Assembly: GCF_000281045.1 (NCBI RefSeq)
Contig: NW_008246094.1
Location: 569,645 to 622,143, forward strand
Origin: Saprolegnia diclina VS20
Lineage: Eukaryota; Oomycota; Saprolegniomycetes; Saprolegniales; Saprolegniaceae
Length of the DNA: 52,499 nucleotides
Direction: 5' to 3'
Shown: piece after piece, positions 10,334 to 21,627 of the stretch
Numbering within the stretch: position 1 is the stretch's first letter
How the letters are laid out: each line of letters opens with the position of its first letter
Position numbers and translations under genes: made by a program
Notes under the pieces: generated by a model
Database searches by the model: none
Seen by the model: only the letters and a program-made list of their open reading frames with translations
Told to the model about the DNA's origin: nothing

Positions 10334-11198
10334 GATGCTCGCCCGCCGAAAGTATTCCAAAATGGGCGAGCGGTGGTGGCGTCGCAGCAGAGCTTTCATT
10401 GGCCGAAATGTTACATTTTTAAACCAATCCACGTCGTTCCAAAGATACGCTTGTGGTTGACGCCACGTCGAATCCGAATAAGCTGGGAACGAATAGCGCT
10501 TCGGTCGCCCACTACACCTGGGATCCACTGCCGTAGCGCTCGTCTATACACATACATCCAAGCTACGGGCTGCCTAGTATATCTAGTAATCACAGCCCAA
10601 TTGTGGTCCTAGTGGGACGGCAATTCGGCCATGCACCAACGGCCAGATCGTTGGTACAGCCGCGGAGTCGCCTACAGCTGCTCGTCTCCGTCGTGTTGGC
10701 AGCACCAACTTGAAAGAGTCGACCCATGCGTCCTTACAGCGCCAGTGGGCTGCTACGCTGGCAGCATGGGTTGAAGTTTTGTCATGTCAACAAAGCGAGT
10801 GCATTGATTGACCAGTGGTGTTTTTGCAGCAGCGCTGATTAAGCAAGGCTGCATCTTTGCTTCGTGAGCAGCTTCGATCGCCTCAGCATTTGATATGCTC
10901 ATGAAGGGTCATGATGTTGCCGTGAAGTTCATTTGCACCAAAAAATGGCGCGGGAAGGACGAGGAAGTCGACGTCGCCAGTTCTTATTTATGTGTCCCAT
11001 GGAATTTAGCACGTTTTTCACGTCCACGGCCAGAATTGGTGCTTTTTAACTACAAATTGAGAGTTGATTGTGTGAAAATGACATGTGAGAAAAGTGAGAA
11101 ATAAGAGCAATCCGAATACGAAGCGCGATTGGTTGCGTTTTTATGTCGTATCCGGATGGCCGAGCTACAGCTTGTCCAACAATTCGATTCTTGGAGCG
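10334..11198. other. Divergent promoter region between capping enzyme and PPR genes
   Basis: No gene seen. On the PPR side GATTGG (about 11128) and GTATCCGGATGG (about 11149-11159) lie within 75 nt of the start codon. On the capping enzyme side an inverted CCAAT (near 10397) and a variant TCCGAATA (near 10471) are present. Confidence 0.5.
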
Positions 11199-13751
11199 AT
11201 GCTGGCCCGACAGCGCGTCGCGGCCGCGACTTGGCGCCGGACCTTTGGCCATAACCGGCCATCGGCGCTCTCGTCCATTGCGCCTGTACACACGAACTCT
11301 GCGCCATCAGACGACGTCGAGAAGGCTGTCGCTCAGGCGACTGCGTCGCTGCTGGCACGCATCGCCGCCATGGAGGCCGAGAACGTTGCACTCAAGCAGC
11401 AGCTTCAAAAGGCCATGACGACTGGCGCAATACCACCCCATGTAGTAGACAAGGCGTTTGCTGCGCCTTCCATCACAGAGCCCAAGAAGACGCCTGCCAC
11501 GACCGAGCTCAAGTCTACACTGTCGCTCAAGTCGCCTACCATCATAGAGCCCAAGAAGATGCCTGTCACGTCTGCGACTAAGAAGACGCCTGCCACGACC
11601 GAGCTCCAGATGACGCCAGCGCCCAAGAAGCCGGTCGCGACCACAGCGCCCGTCGCTGCCAAGCGTGGTGAAGAGCCGCGGCTACGCCCTGCCGCGCCTC
11701 AACCACCGGTACTGGAGGCAATGTCGCTTGTCGGCGACAGTACGACCTTGGTCGAGGCCGCGCCCGAAGAACGCAAGCTGCCCAGCAACAAGTTCTTCTT
11801 CCGCCTCATGCACTCGTCCAAGACGATGCAGATTTCGCCGACGCTCCGCGCGGTACCTCACTTCTTTGGCCTTGTGGAGCAATGTACTGATCGCCGTGCA
11901 TCAACTAGACGCTGCACGGCATGGACTTGTACAACCGCAAGTGGGAAATCAACGAGATCCCAGCCGTCATGAACTGTCTCGTGCTCTTGGACCGCGTGCC
12001 GGAGGCGCTGGCGTTTGCGAAAAAGTGGATCAATTCGCTCACGATGCTCAACCATCTGATGGGTCAAGCCGCGCGCGTCAAGTGCCCGAAGCTCGCGCTC
12101 GGGCTCCTTCAGCTCGGCGTCGAGCGCAACTACCCGATCGACGCGCTGACGTACAACAAGTGCATCGTCGCATGTGCGCGCGGCCCGCCCTCATACCTCT
12201 CGACGATCGAGCACCTCGTGACCGACATGCAAGAGCACGGCCACCGCCCCAACAATCTTACCTTTGGCGCGCTCGTCGTTGGCGCCGCACGCCTTGACCA
12301 CTGGTCGGCGGTACGCTGCAATGCTCAATGTGTCAATGTTTCAAGTTGCACATACGTAGGTGGTGCCGACCCTCGATATGATGGACGAGCTGCCGTACGA
12401 CGAACGCGTCGCGGCGTACAGCACCGTGCTCGTGCGTCTCGGGCGCGAGGACCACCACGAGTTTTGCTACCGCCTGTTTAAACATACGATCACGAGCGGC
12501 CTGTCTGTGAGCGAAGATGCCGTTCGTGTCGTCGTTGCGAGTTGCGGCAAGATTGCGCGGCGCGCCGATGCGATCGAGGTGTTGGACGCGATCTCGCTCG
12601 ACTCGATAGCGTCGCTCAAGACGTTCAACGCGCTCATCGCTGCGCTGGCCAACTTGGACCCGGCGAAAGCCTTTGACGTCTTTGGCGTGCTCCAGAGCCG
12701 CCCGAACCTCGAGCTCGATATTTACACGGTCAACTCGGTGCTCCTCGCGTGCGTCCGTGCGCGGTCGTTCGACGAAGGCGTCGAGCTCTTCGAGTCGCGG
12801 CCCGTCCCGTTCGATATGGTGACGATCTGCACCATGCTGCAGCTCTGCGGGCAGGCCAAGCAGCATGGGAAGGCGACCGAGATCTATGCGACCGCGCTGA
12901 GTGCGCTCCCGCCGTCGCGGCAGCTCTACGAAGAGTATTTCGAGGCGCTTGTCGAGTCGGAGGTCGGGTCGCTTGCGATCGAGGCGTTCTGGCGTGCGCG
13001 CGAGCGCGACACCAAGTTCCAGCCGACACTCAAGATGCTCAACTGCCTCCTTCGCGCCTGCCACGCGTCGCCAGACCACCTCGACGTCATGGGCCAGCGC
13101 ATCTTGGATGTGTTTGAAGAAGCCAACTACAACGGCTCGAGCGTCAGCGGCAACCACCAGCTCTCGCTTCTGATTGCCGCCAACAAGCTCGACGCGGCCG
13201 CCGAGTGGCTACACACGATGCGCGCGCGCGGCCTCGTCACGTACTTTACGTACCAGCAGCTCATGGTTGCGTACTACGACCGCGGCGAGTACGACAAGTG
13301 CCTCGAGGTCTATGGCCAGTGCCGCGGCCAGCGCATCGAGATGCTCCAGCAAGTCAAGTGGAAGCCGTACGCATTCCCGCGCACGGGCCTCGTCCTCCTC
13401 GCGCAACGCGCCCATTACGCGCTCGGCGACTGGGACAGCGTCGTGGCCATGGCGCCGACCGTCAAGGGCCGCCAGGGCACGTTGCACCCGTGGCTCTCGG
13501 ACCGCGGCTGCCAAGAGCTCCTCATGCGTGCGATCCTCGCCCACGAGCAGCGCGGCGACTGGGAGTCGTGCGTCGCGCTCTACTCCAAGATGGTGTCGGT
13601 CGGCATGAACGACACGGACGCCTACCAAGCAACGGTCCGCGCGGTCGCAAAAGCCGGCGAGTTTGAAGCCGCGCTCGACGTCAACGGCGGCGAGTGGTAC
13701 CGGAACGAGCGGACGTCCAAAGGCTGGTTCACGGACGACGACGCCAAGTGA
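11199..13751 (+). CDS. Pentatricopeptide-repeat (PPR) protein, probably mitochondrial
   Basis: Predicted RNA-binding organelle protein. Exons 11199-11852, 11909-12310 and 12360-13751 (introns 56 and 49 nt, phase 0) give 815 residues. The first 30 residues (MLARQRVAAATWRRTFGHNR) are rich in Arg, Ala and Ser with no acidic residue, like a mitochondrial presequence. A short coiled coil (ASLLARIAAMEAENVALKQQ) follows, then a Lys/Pro/Thr region with repeated KKTPATTEL and a long helical-repeat array: LTYNKCIVACARG, KTFNALIAALANLDPAKAFD, DIYTVNSVLLACVRARSFDEG, FTYQQLMVAYYDRGEYDKCLE. These match PPR helix pairs; its RNA target is unknown. The final exon begins at a GTG right after a TACGTAG acceptor, so it is a splice product rather than a start. 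Confidence 0.88.
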
Positions 13752-16405
13752 GATTAGACAAAATAGAGATACACGAATGAAAACCACCGTATAGACAATA
13801 TTTGTAGCGTAGATTGTCGTTTGTGGTGGGTTTGGGGACTTTGTCCACAACGACATGGTAGCGTGTGATGGCGTCGACCGCTCGTGTCGGTCCTGGGCAT
13901 GACTACTGTAGCAACCTCTTCCCGTCGCTTGCACCGCCACGGCCCCGCAAGCATCCAAAAAGGAGATTGGTCTCTGCTCGCCCAAAGCCAAAAACTTCAA
14001 CTCGACACAACAGCAACCCTAGCCCTCATCGCCCGCATTCTATACCGGACGTGTCCCTCGGTTGCTCGTGCTTACGTTATATGCTATCGTTCCGCCTGTA
14101 TATTTGAAGACTGCCCATGAAACGTGGTGGGCTATAACCGATACCGCTAGTGTGCAGGGCTCAACTACGACCCGATAGGCCTTCGATGGTTTTTGGATTG
14201 ACGTGGTGCCCTGGACACGGAGGACGCTGCTATTGTTTAGCGTTATGACTGTACAATAGCCACGTGCGTTCAATTCAATGCTATGGAAGGGAAGCACGGA
14301 CCGAATTCCATTGAACAACACGACGCGACGGCAAACGCTGGGATGGCAGCAACCACATCCGAGCACTGGATAGGTCGATCGATCCAATGGATAGATGGAT
14401 AAACGAACCGATGCATGCGATGCTTCGTCACATGAATCAACACTGTACTTCTCGGTGTAGTACTCTGACGGATGCAGAAAGTCTATTGCGCTCGAGTTTA
14501 TAGTTGTACAACAATCGTCATTTTCGACAGTTTTGTCATTTAAACAAACGTCACTTTTGTATAGTGGGTGGCGCGTGGGATGGATGCTTGACGACTCGCT
14601 AGTGGATACGGTGGACGCCGTTCTTTCTTCCCTTCCGCGCTTACACACGCGTTCCCTTAGCTACGAACTACGTCCTATCGCCCTATTTTGCGTGTCTTCT
14701 GCACGGTCTTTTTCTACGCGGTTGACGCCGGTCGGTCGGGCACTGACGACGAGCATTGCCGTTCAGCATCAGATGGACACGATTGGGTCTCGCAACCCCG
14801 CGTGTGACTTTTTGCGAGCACGTTTCCCTGCAAAACTAGAGTATTAGTACCTGCGATGCTATACAATTTGTATAAGCCATGGGCAGTTGTAATTTGTAGT
14901 CGGTAGGGTAGACAAGTCTGAATCTGCATTTTAGGGATGAGTTTCATCCACGCCAGGTACGTGCACCAGCCAAGATGCGCAACCAGAACCATGGCTAAAG
15001 ACGCCAGCGTGTGCAAGGTCCAGTTCGAACACGCGTGTTGGTGGGCAAGAACGCGCCGAGCGATCGCACGCCAGAAGGACCAGACACCGGTGTGCATCTT
15101 CAAGGTGCAGTAACAGTCGCCCAAGTTCAACCACGGGTACTATTAGCTTCTTCATTCTGTGCATGCAATAATCACACATCACCACCTCGATCAGGCGCCG
15201 AATACTCGACCAAGACGCGCTAATTTGAGGATTTGGCGATCTTCGTCAACCGCAAAGGCGCAACGGCTTACTCACTCGGGGGACGCGTTGCGCATCGGCC
15301 ATCATCGAACGCGTGGGCGTGGACTGTCCATGGACCCTCGCGTGCGTGTTGACGCGAATGGACACCTTGCTGGGATTGGCAGCGGCAACTTCAACTAGCC
15401 CACGTATTGGTTAAAAATCGATGCATTTCAAGCTGTTCGCGTCGACAATTGGTGGTTTTGAAAATATCCAAACGGATTTTGTCGAATCGATTGCATCCGC
15501 CAATCACAGCCCGCGCTGCAGATGAAAGATTGGGGCGTGGGTGTCGCTAGGCGATGCGACGGCCACCCATTCCGTAGAAGCCACGAGGAGGCTGGTCCGT
15601 CAGACACATCCACTGCGCGTCCGTCCACCTTTCGTGAGCGATCGCCACTGTCCCATGCCCACGGGGCGGGCCTTGATTGGCCGCGGCAAGACGCCGATGT
15701 AACGAGACCTACTTCAACGAGTGCTTTTCCAAACCCTTCTTCGATTTGTCATCTTCAACCAGGCACGTCGCGGTCTTTTCCTTGGCTTTCGGCGCCCCGC
15801 GGTTGCGAGCGCGCGAAGAACAAGGTGTTTTCAGCCATCTTGAAGAGTATCTCCGTTGCGGGCAGAGAGTCTCCCGCATGCGAATCTGGAAGCCGCATCT
15901 GAGTTACCCAATGGGTTGGCCCGTTTCAGCACGGCGTCGCCCGCCGTCTCCACCCTATCGACGACGCCCTCGCACTGCACCGACGTCGTCGCCGCTTCCA
16001 ACCAGGTGTACGTACAAGCACCCATCTTGGCTCAATTTATCGTAGCTTTGGCACCTGCCGTACGCTAGATCGTCGTGGTTCTCAACGCCATTTCGCACTG
16101 GCGCCCCAAGCTGGCCCAAGATCGGCTGCGGCCCGTCGACAGAGACAGGTCGTGATTGGCTTGCGCTGTCACATGTGCCCCTCAAAGCGGGTGTACATGC
16201 CCATGCGTCAACGTTGAAGTTACGCGGTTCGGTTGAACTAGGTGGGTGCTCGTGTCTATTTCGACCAATCAAATGCGCGTTCCGGATGGCATCGACGAAT
16301 CATCGCGCGCGTCGCTCGGATTTGAACCAATCGCTGTCCGTTTGAAGTCAGCTCCCTTCGACAACCAATTCTTCAAGTTCAACCTGCAAAGATCTTGTGC
16401 TTTGT
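13752..16405. other. Long region without a recognised gene
   Basis: 2.6 kb with only scattered, mutually overlapping open frames (for example 14040-14648 minus and 14714-15130 minus). A Lys-rich stretch on the minus strand near 15700-15840 (KAKEKTATCLVEDDKSKKGL in one frame) might be an exon or gene remnant, but I could not build a gene from it. CCAAT boxes (16263, 16325) and TCCGGATGG (16281) near the right end belong to the promoter of the next gene. Confidence 0.4.
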
Positions 16406-17350
16406 ATGCCTCAATTGCCATTTTCCATGCCAGTTGTCATGGCCTTGTTACCAGCACTGCACGCACTCCACTTGCCGCCGACGTCGACGTCGACGGCCTC
16501 GTCGCGCGCCCGCATGGACATCCGCGCGCTCATCTCGCCCGAGCCGCGCTACCTCGTCAAGAAGCCGCTGCCGAAAGACAAGGACACGCGCAGCAAGGCG
16601 CGCCCGGGCTTCCGGAAGGGCAAGTGGACCGACGAAGAGAGCGTGTACGCCGAGCGCATGACGCACTACTTCAAAGAGGGCTTGTTGCCGCTCGAGAAGG
16701 GCACAATGCTGCGCATGTACCTCGCCGACAAGCTCAACTGCGAGCCGATGCGCATCACAAAGAAGTTTACCGGCGACGAGTGCATTGGGAAGCAGATCTT
16801 TCGCCCGCTGCCGCCGACGCCGCTCGTGAACGCGCGCATGCAGTCGGTGCAGACCGAGCTCAAGGCGCTCGAGACGGCGTTCTTGCACCGCATTGAAGAG
16901 ATGCCCATGTACTGCATGTCGACAAAGGACAAGACTGCGGCGTCCAACGAGCTCAAGCTCATCAAGCGCGGCAAGCTTCGCCCGCGCAAGGCGATGACAA
17001 CGACCGCGGCGGCTGCGAAGGCCAAGAAGCCGCTGAGCCCACCGGAGGACGCGCAGGCCGCGTGCCTCCTCCTCGGCTTCTTCCACGGCGCCGGCTCGTC
17101 CGAGAACGAAGATGCGGCCTCGGTGGCGTCGCCGATCGCGGCCGGCAACCCGTTCCTGCCCGTGGCGCAAGACGGGCGCATCTCGCCGTCGGGGAAAGGC
17201 GCACGGTCCGAGGACGACGTGGCACCCCCCGTGCGCCCGCGCTCGACGCGCAAGTTTTCCATTTCCCACTGCGCCGACGAGTGCGACGACGACATTGTGC
17301 TCGAGATGAAGCGGCCGCGCATCGGGTCCATCAGCTCGCTCTGTTCCTAA
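16406..17350 (+). CDS. Stramenopile nuclear protein of unknown function (KGKWTDEE/GKQIFRP domain)
   Basis: One exon, 314 residues. Residues about 70-140 hold a Myb/SANT-like stretch starting FRKGKWTDEESVYAERM and continuing FKEGLLPLEKGTMLRMYLAD, CEPMRITKKFTGDECIGKQI, FRP. From memory this domain recurs in many oomycete and diatom proteins with no assigned function; the basic, tryptophan-containing start suggests DNA or chromatin binding. The C-terminal part is disordered and Lys/Ala/Ser/Pro-rich (KAMTTTAAAAKAKKPLSPPE) and ends with a basic KRPRIGSISS segment that could be a nuclear signal. ATG 16406 is the first in frame; ATGs at 16427 and 16439 are equally possible. The promoter carries CCAATCAAA and TCCGGATGG about 120-140 nt upstream. 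Confidence 0.8.
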   Translation: MPQLPFSMPVVMALLPALHALHLPPTSTSTASSRARMDIRALISPEPRYLVKKPLPKDKDTRSKARPGFRKGKWTDEESVYAERMTHYFKEGLLPLEKGTMLRMYLADKLNCEPMRITKKFTGDECIGKQIFRPLPPTPLVNARMQSVQTELKALETAFLHRIEEMPMYCMSTKDKTAASNELKLIKRGKLRPRKAMTTTAAAAKAKKPLSPPEDAQAACLLLGFFHGAGSSENEDAASVASPIAAGNPFLPVAQDGRISPSGKGARSEDDVAPPVRPRSTRKFSISHCADECDDDIVLEMKRPRIGSISSLCS

Positions 17351-18669
17351 GCGGACGTGCTTCTCTGTGTTGTCGAATTTTAGAGATAATTATAGTCAAT
17401 TCAATTTAATAGTTTAGCCACTTTTCTTCCTCGTCGTGGAGTTGACATCTAGGAGCGGGATGGCGACGGTGGGCCGAACCAGAAGGCAAGCTCGTTCGGC
17501 GAGATGGCGGACGCAGGCGTCGCCGCGTCGAACGGCACTGGATCCACCATGGCCGGCCAAACTTCAACCAGAGTCTCACCCGCGGCCGAGCAACTGTCCA
17601 GTCGTGCGATGTCCCACGATGGCTCCGGTAACGACGGTCGTAGTCGGGGCGGCCCCTTCTTGCTCGGTCGTGCCGACGCTACTGAGGTCTCCTTGGTCGG
17701 GGTCATTAGCACAACACCCAATATCGGGATGTGGTAGCTCAATGCTGTCCATGGCGCTCGCGCCGTTGGCGCCGTCCTGTCGCCCACGAATGGCGTTGGC
17801 GCGGATCGTCACCCGTTCGATCGCCAGGACTTGAAGTTTGTATGGATACCAACTTGAAGCTGCGCTGCAGATGTGTCACCCGGCCATGGCGCGGCGACTT
17901 GGCGCGGCGATGGCTTGGGACTAGGCATGCGATCTCGGCGCGCGTTTATGCCCCGGCGTTTCAGATCTCTGTTCGAACTCGGGTTTGTGCTACGAGCAGC
18001 GGCGCAAGCTCTCGGTTGACAATTTGGGTGATTTTGATCACACGCCAGAGCGATGGGTTGTGCGGAAGGGGCAGGGTGGACGATGATGGCGCGGTCCAGT
18101 TCTGTGGGCTTCTATCGTCGCTGCTGGCGTCCGTGCTTGCTCCATGGGACGCGTCGTTCAAGGATGTTGTACGGCTCCGTGCACTGGATATGCGACGAAG
18201 GCCTGGCGTCGAGCGTTGGATGCTGCCGCCTCGTTGATATTGCGCGGCGAATGATGATGAACAGCCCCTTCTTTCAGTCCATGGTTCGTGCGCTTGCACC
18301 TCATGTGCATGCTCCGCGACGCGCCTGTTCTCACAGTCAACATCCACCAGCGTCGACCAGCGTCGTGCTGACGGAACATTTACCTCACACAAGCAAAGAC
18401 GGGGAGCGGTTTTTGCTACCCTAAACCTCCTATCATGATCGGCCGTGAAGGACTTGCGCCGCCTGCATATCTAGAGCTGCCGGTACGTTGCAGCGGCACT
18501 GAACTGTACTGCGGCAGCGTGTATTACCATATTGTTGAACTGCGACCTGCGTCAAAGCCGAGAGCCTCTTGCAGATGACTTCATCGAGGCGGCAGGTTCA
18601 AAGTGGGAATCTTAGATTCGTGGTTCCATCTGCAGCATTTTTCGGACGCCAATCATACCGTACCGGTAC
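17351..18669. other. Region without a recognised gene
   Basis: Minus-strand frames 17449-17787 and 17961-18392 are Ser/Thr/Pro-rich (for example SSARSRTTSLNDASHGASTD) and may be parts of an unknown, disordered protein, but no start, splice structure or domain ties them together. Confidence 0.35.
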
Positions 18670-18721
18670 GTGAGCTCCGCGAGTCTATCTCTTTCGCACC
18701 TCCCCTTTTCAACGTCTAAAA

Positions 18722-18890
18722 CGTTAGTTACATGTATCGTGAAATGTTATCCGAAGCTGCTCGTCGCAGGGCTCGGCCCGTTCCAAATTACGGAAGTGTC
18801 GCCGTACTCGTGCGTCATCCGTCATATCCTCTCGGATCAAGAGCGTCATGCATGTACGAGTCGCCTCGGATACTTCATCTTGTCCACGCG
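18722..18890 (+). pseudogene. Chromodomain-like tail of the retroelement on the opposite strand
   Basis: On the plus strand, KLLVAGLGPFQITEVSPYSC and VIRHILSDQERHACTSRLGYF resemble the segment that follows the integrase tail in gypsy elements (W-GP-x-V...HVSRLKFY). The rest of the integrase is on the minus strand, so this tail is inverted relative to its own element. The plus-strand KCYPKLLV and minus-strand KMKYPRRLV are two versions of the same motif facing each other across about 120 bp. Confidence 0.55.
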
Positions 18891-19115
18891 CGACCAGAGT
18901 ACGTAGTCACCAAGGTTGGCGACAAACTCTTCTTGGTGCGTCTTTGCCGCGATTTCCCGCGCTAGACATTGTTGACGCAGGTCATCGATCTTCGTGTGGA
19001 CGTCAACCAAACTTGCGTGAGTGGCAGCCATCGAGCTGACGACGTCCGGCTTCGACCAGTCGGCATGACGGACGAGTTCACCATCAAAGTCGCGGACCAC
19101 AATGTCCAAGTTGGT

Positions 19116-19345
19116 NNNNNNNNNNNNNNNNNNNNNNNNNNNNNNNNNNNNNNNNNNNNNNNNNNNNNNNNNNNNNNNNNNNNNNNNNNNNNNNNNNNNN
19201 NNNNNNNNNNNNNNNNNNNNNNNNNNNNNNNNNNNNNNNNNNNNNNNNNNNNNNNNNNNNNNNNNNNNNNNNNNNNNNNNNNNNNNNNNNNNNNNNNNNN
19301 NNNNNNNNNNNNNNNNNNNNNNNNNNNNNNNNNNNNNNNNNNNNN
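19116..19345. other. Assembly gap (230 N)
   Basis: 230 undetermined bases inside the retroelement integrase core. The gap hides the part that should carry the rest of the DDE catalytic residues. Its length may be an estimate. Confidence 1.
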
Positions 19346-20023
19346 CACACGAGGGGCATGTCAAACCGCGCAGCCCATTGCATCAAAGCGTCCACGACCG
19401 AGGCCGCGTCCGCCATGTCACACGAGCTCGCAATAGTGCGTCAAGTCGTCTTTGAGCACGAGCTCGTACTTGGAGCCCTTGAACGAGTCACCCAAATAGA
19501 GGAAATCAAAGAGGATGCCTTCGTTGGGACGAGACGCATACCAGAGCTGGCTGGGCGGGCGTTGAATCACGCGCCCACCCTTCACGTGAGGGCAGAGCAA
19601 GCACTGATCCATAAAGGCCGTCAGCTTGACGTCCAGTTGATCAAGCCAAAAGAGCCGCTTCAGGTGCATCTTCTTCGCAAACTTGCTACGGTGGCCTATC
19701 GGTCCACAATGCGCAACAAAAGAGAGCCGCTGCTGCAAAGCCGAGGCGTCGGCGGGGATCCAGATGACATCCTTGCCGCCCGACTTGGCCGTCCAAAGGT
19801 CCAACGTCGCGCCGAACGTTACAAAATCCTGCACGACGTCTTGTCTCGTGCAACCTTGATGTCGAACAAGCTTGGCCACTCGAAGCCCTCGTCGTTCAGA
19901 GGCCGCAGCGTCCCGCTCTTGGGCAACATTTTCTTCCTCTTCTTCAGCTTGGTCAGGATTTGGACTACGCTGTCCTATAAACCCCTTGGAAGAGAGGTGT
20001 GTGGCAGCTGATGCCTCATACAA

Positions 20024-21627
20024 TGGTCGAGCACTGAATATTCATATCTACACAGCTCTCAAACCACTAGGTCGAGACAAGGCGATGTGTTTGTATCAAT
20101 CTATCAGTAGATCGTCCTACGGGAAGACCGTTAGGATGGGACAGGAGCCTGTGGCCAGGGCTCCAGCACTCAACTAGCTGTAGTTTCATATTTGCCTCAT
20201 AGTACACACGCCGGTGTTTGGGAGTACGGCCTCTCTTTGTCTGGCGTTGTCTGTGAAGCGGAAACGGTCACAGCGAGGGAGTTTGTTGGATTTCCTGGGT
20301 AGCTGGTCTCTATTGTCTGACCTTCGATTGGCGCCACTTCTCGTTGGATACCGGTTAGGTACACTGAACTCTTGGTGGTGGTATCGACTCGCTGCGCTTT
20401 GCGACTCACAACAGTGGAAAGACGGAGCCAAGTGCACAGGCCAATTGCACAGGCCGGCGTGGAGCACGTACTATTATAGTACTACATCTCGCGCACATAC
20501 TCGTTCTTCTGCTCTCTGCTCTGCATTTGTCACCGCGGTCTGGGCAGCTCTGGCCGCTCATCGATGCGCTACAATTGTAGGGTTGTAGCTCCCCGATGCT
20601 GTGCGCGCGCCTCGTTGAGTCACTGGTGATGGGACAGGTGTGGACTTCGTCGGCCAGAAAGTGTGTCGGGTAGCCTGATGCGGCACATGACATCTGCGCA
20701 GCGCGGAAAGTTGTGGTCTCGTTGACTGTAGTACTTGGCGGCTGCAGCGACTACGGAGGGCGAAGCTGAAGGGTCGTCGGAAGCGAAGCTGTAGGTAGCG
20801 CGTTGTGGCACCGTGCCACGGGGTCTCGACGGCACAATTCTGCGAGGTGACATGTCATCGCTCTGGCCAACGACGTCACTGTCTCCGCGAAACACGTGAG
20901 TCACTAGGCCAGGCGCGACAACGTCTGCGAGCGGAATGCGTTCGTGAGGCAAGACCGGCGCGTCAAGAGGAGGGCGCGCGGCCGTGGCTCGGGATTGTCG
21001 AGGAGCGAGGTATCCAGCACACCATGGCGCTACAAGCAATTGCCGGACATGCAGTCGCGTAATATCAGCTGCCTTAATCGCAAGCACATCAGCGGCAAGG
21101 TTCATCAACGTCGTCAAGCCCCCTTGTCGAGGTTGACGCACAACGTGACCGTAAATAATGTAGAAAAGCACAAATGGTGACGCTTGTGACATTGGTTCAG
21201 CGACCAGGGGCGTCCATGCCGAATTTTACACACGAGCGAGTGCTATGCAAAGCACGAAAGTATTGTCGCATAATTATGGCGTCATGTTTGGTCGTTGGGA
21301 CTAGGGCAGCCTGGCTTTCTCGTCCCGTGGTTTCCCTAACCCTAGTTCATGGTGCGTGGTCCGTAGTACGAACGTTCATAATATTGATAGCGCAACGCTC
21401 GATAGCTCTCTGGACTAGCGCGTCGCCCTTCGCCGACTAAATATAAAAAGGCAGCATGTACTGTTCCTGTCAACGATTGCGACAAAAGCTGTCGACCAGC
21501 GATTGAGTTTGGGGCAGCGCAAACGATTGGCTGTCACAAACATACATTCTGTTGGCGCCACCGCGGCGCGCGAGTGAAGGTTCATCGGTTGCTGCTCCAG
21601 CTGGAGTGACGCACACGGAAACTTACC
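20024..21627. other. Region without a recognised gene, probably TE remnants
   Basis: The 190-residue minus frame at 20620-21192 has no recognised domain; its position upstream of the minus-strand integrase would fit eroded retroelement sequence, but this is not shown. TATAAAAAG at about 21441 is a TATA-like site 187 nt before the next gene. Confidence 0.35.

Larger units (their letters stand above)
18670..20023 (-). mobile_element. Degenerate LTR-retrotransposon integrase region (gypsy-like), rearranged
   Basis: Minus-strand text contains an integrase zinc-binding end and core start: HCGPIGHRSKF...CLLCPHVKGG, then NEGILFDFLYLGDS and YELVLKDDLTHYCEL. After the gap it continues TNLDIVVRDFDGELVRH and GDYVLWSRVDKMKYPRRLVHA, a typical integrase tail before the chromodomain. 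The frame is shifted near 19420 (CELV to DMADAASVVDAL) and near 19880 (GFEWPSLFDIK lies in another frame). Reverse transcriptase, RNase H and LTRs are not found. The chromodomain-like continuation lies on the opposite strand (next entry). A dead, truncated copy. Confidence 0.8.

Noticed and set aside
11884-11908. 25-nt intron in the PPR gene (GTACTG...AACTAG)
   Set aside because: Too short; a 56-nt intron from the upstream GTACCT donor (11853-11908) keeps phase and fits the local size range.
12333-13157. 274-residue antisense frame over the PPR gene
   Set aside because: Shadow frame; the plus strand shows clear PPR repeats and matching intron phases.
14040-14648. 202-residue minus-strand frame
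   Set aside because: Composition is random-looking (Cys/Ser/Tyr-rich), with no domain and no neighbouring exons.
15690-15850. Lys-rich minus-strand text (KAKEKTATCLVEDDKSKKGL) that resembles coding sequence
   Set aside because: No start or splice sites could be joined to it; kept only as a possible remnant.
20620-21192. 190-residue minus-strand frame upstream of the integrase
   Set aside because: Could be retroelement gag by position, but no zinc knuckle or protease motif is visible.
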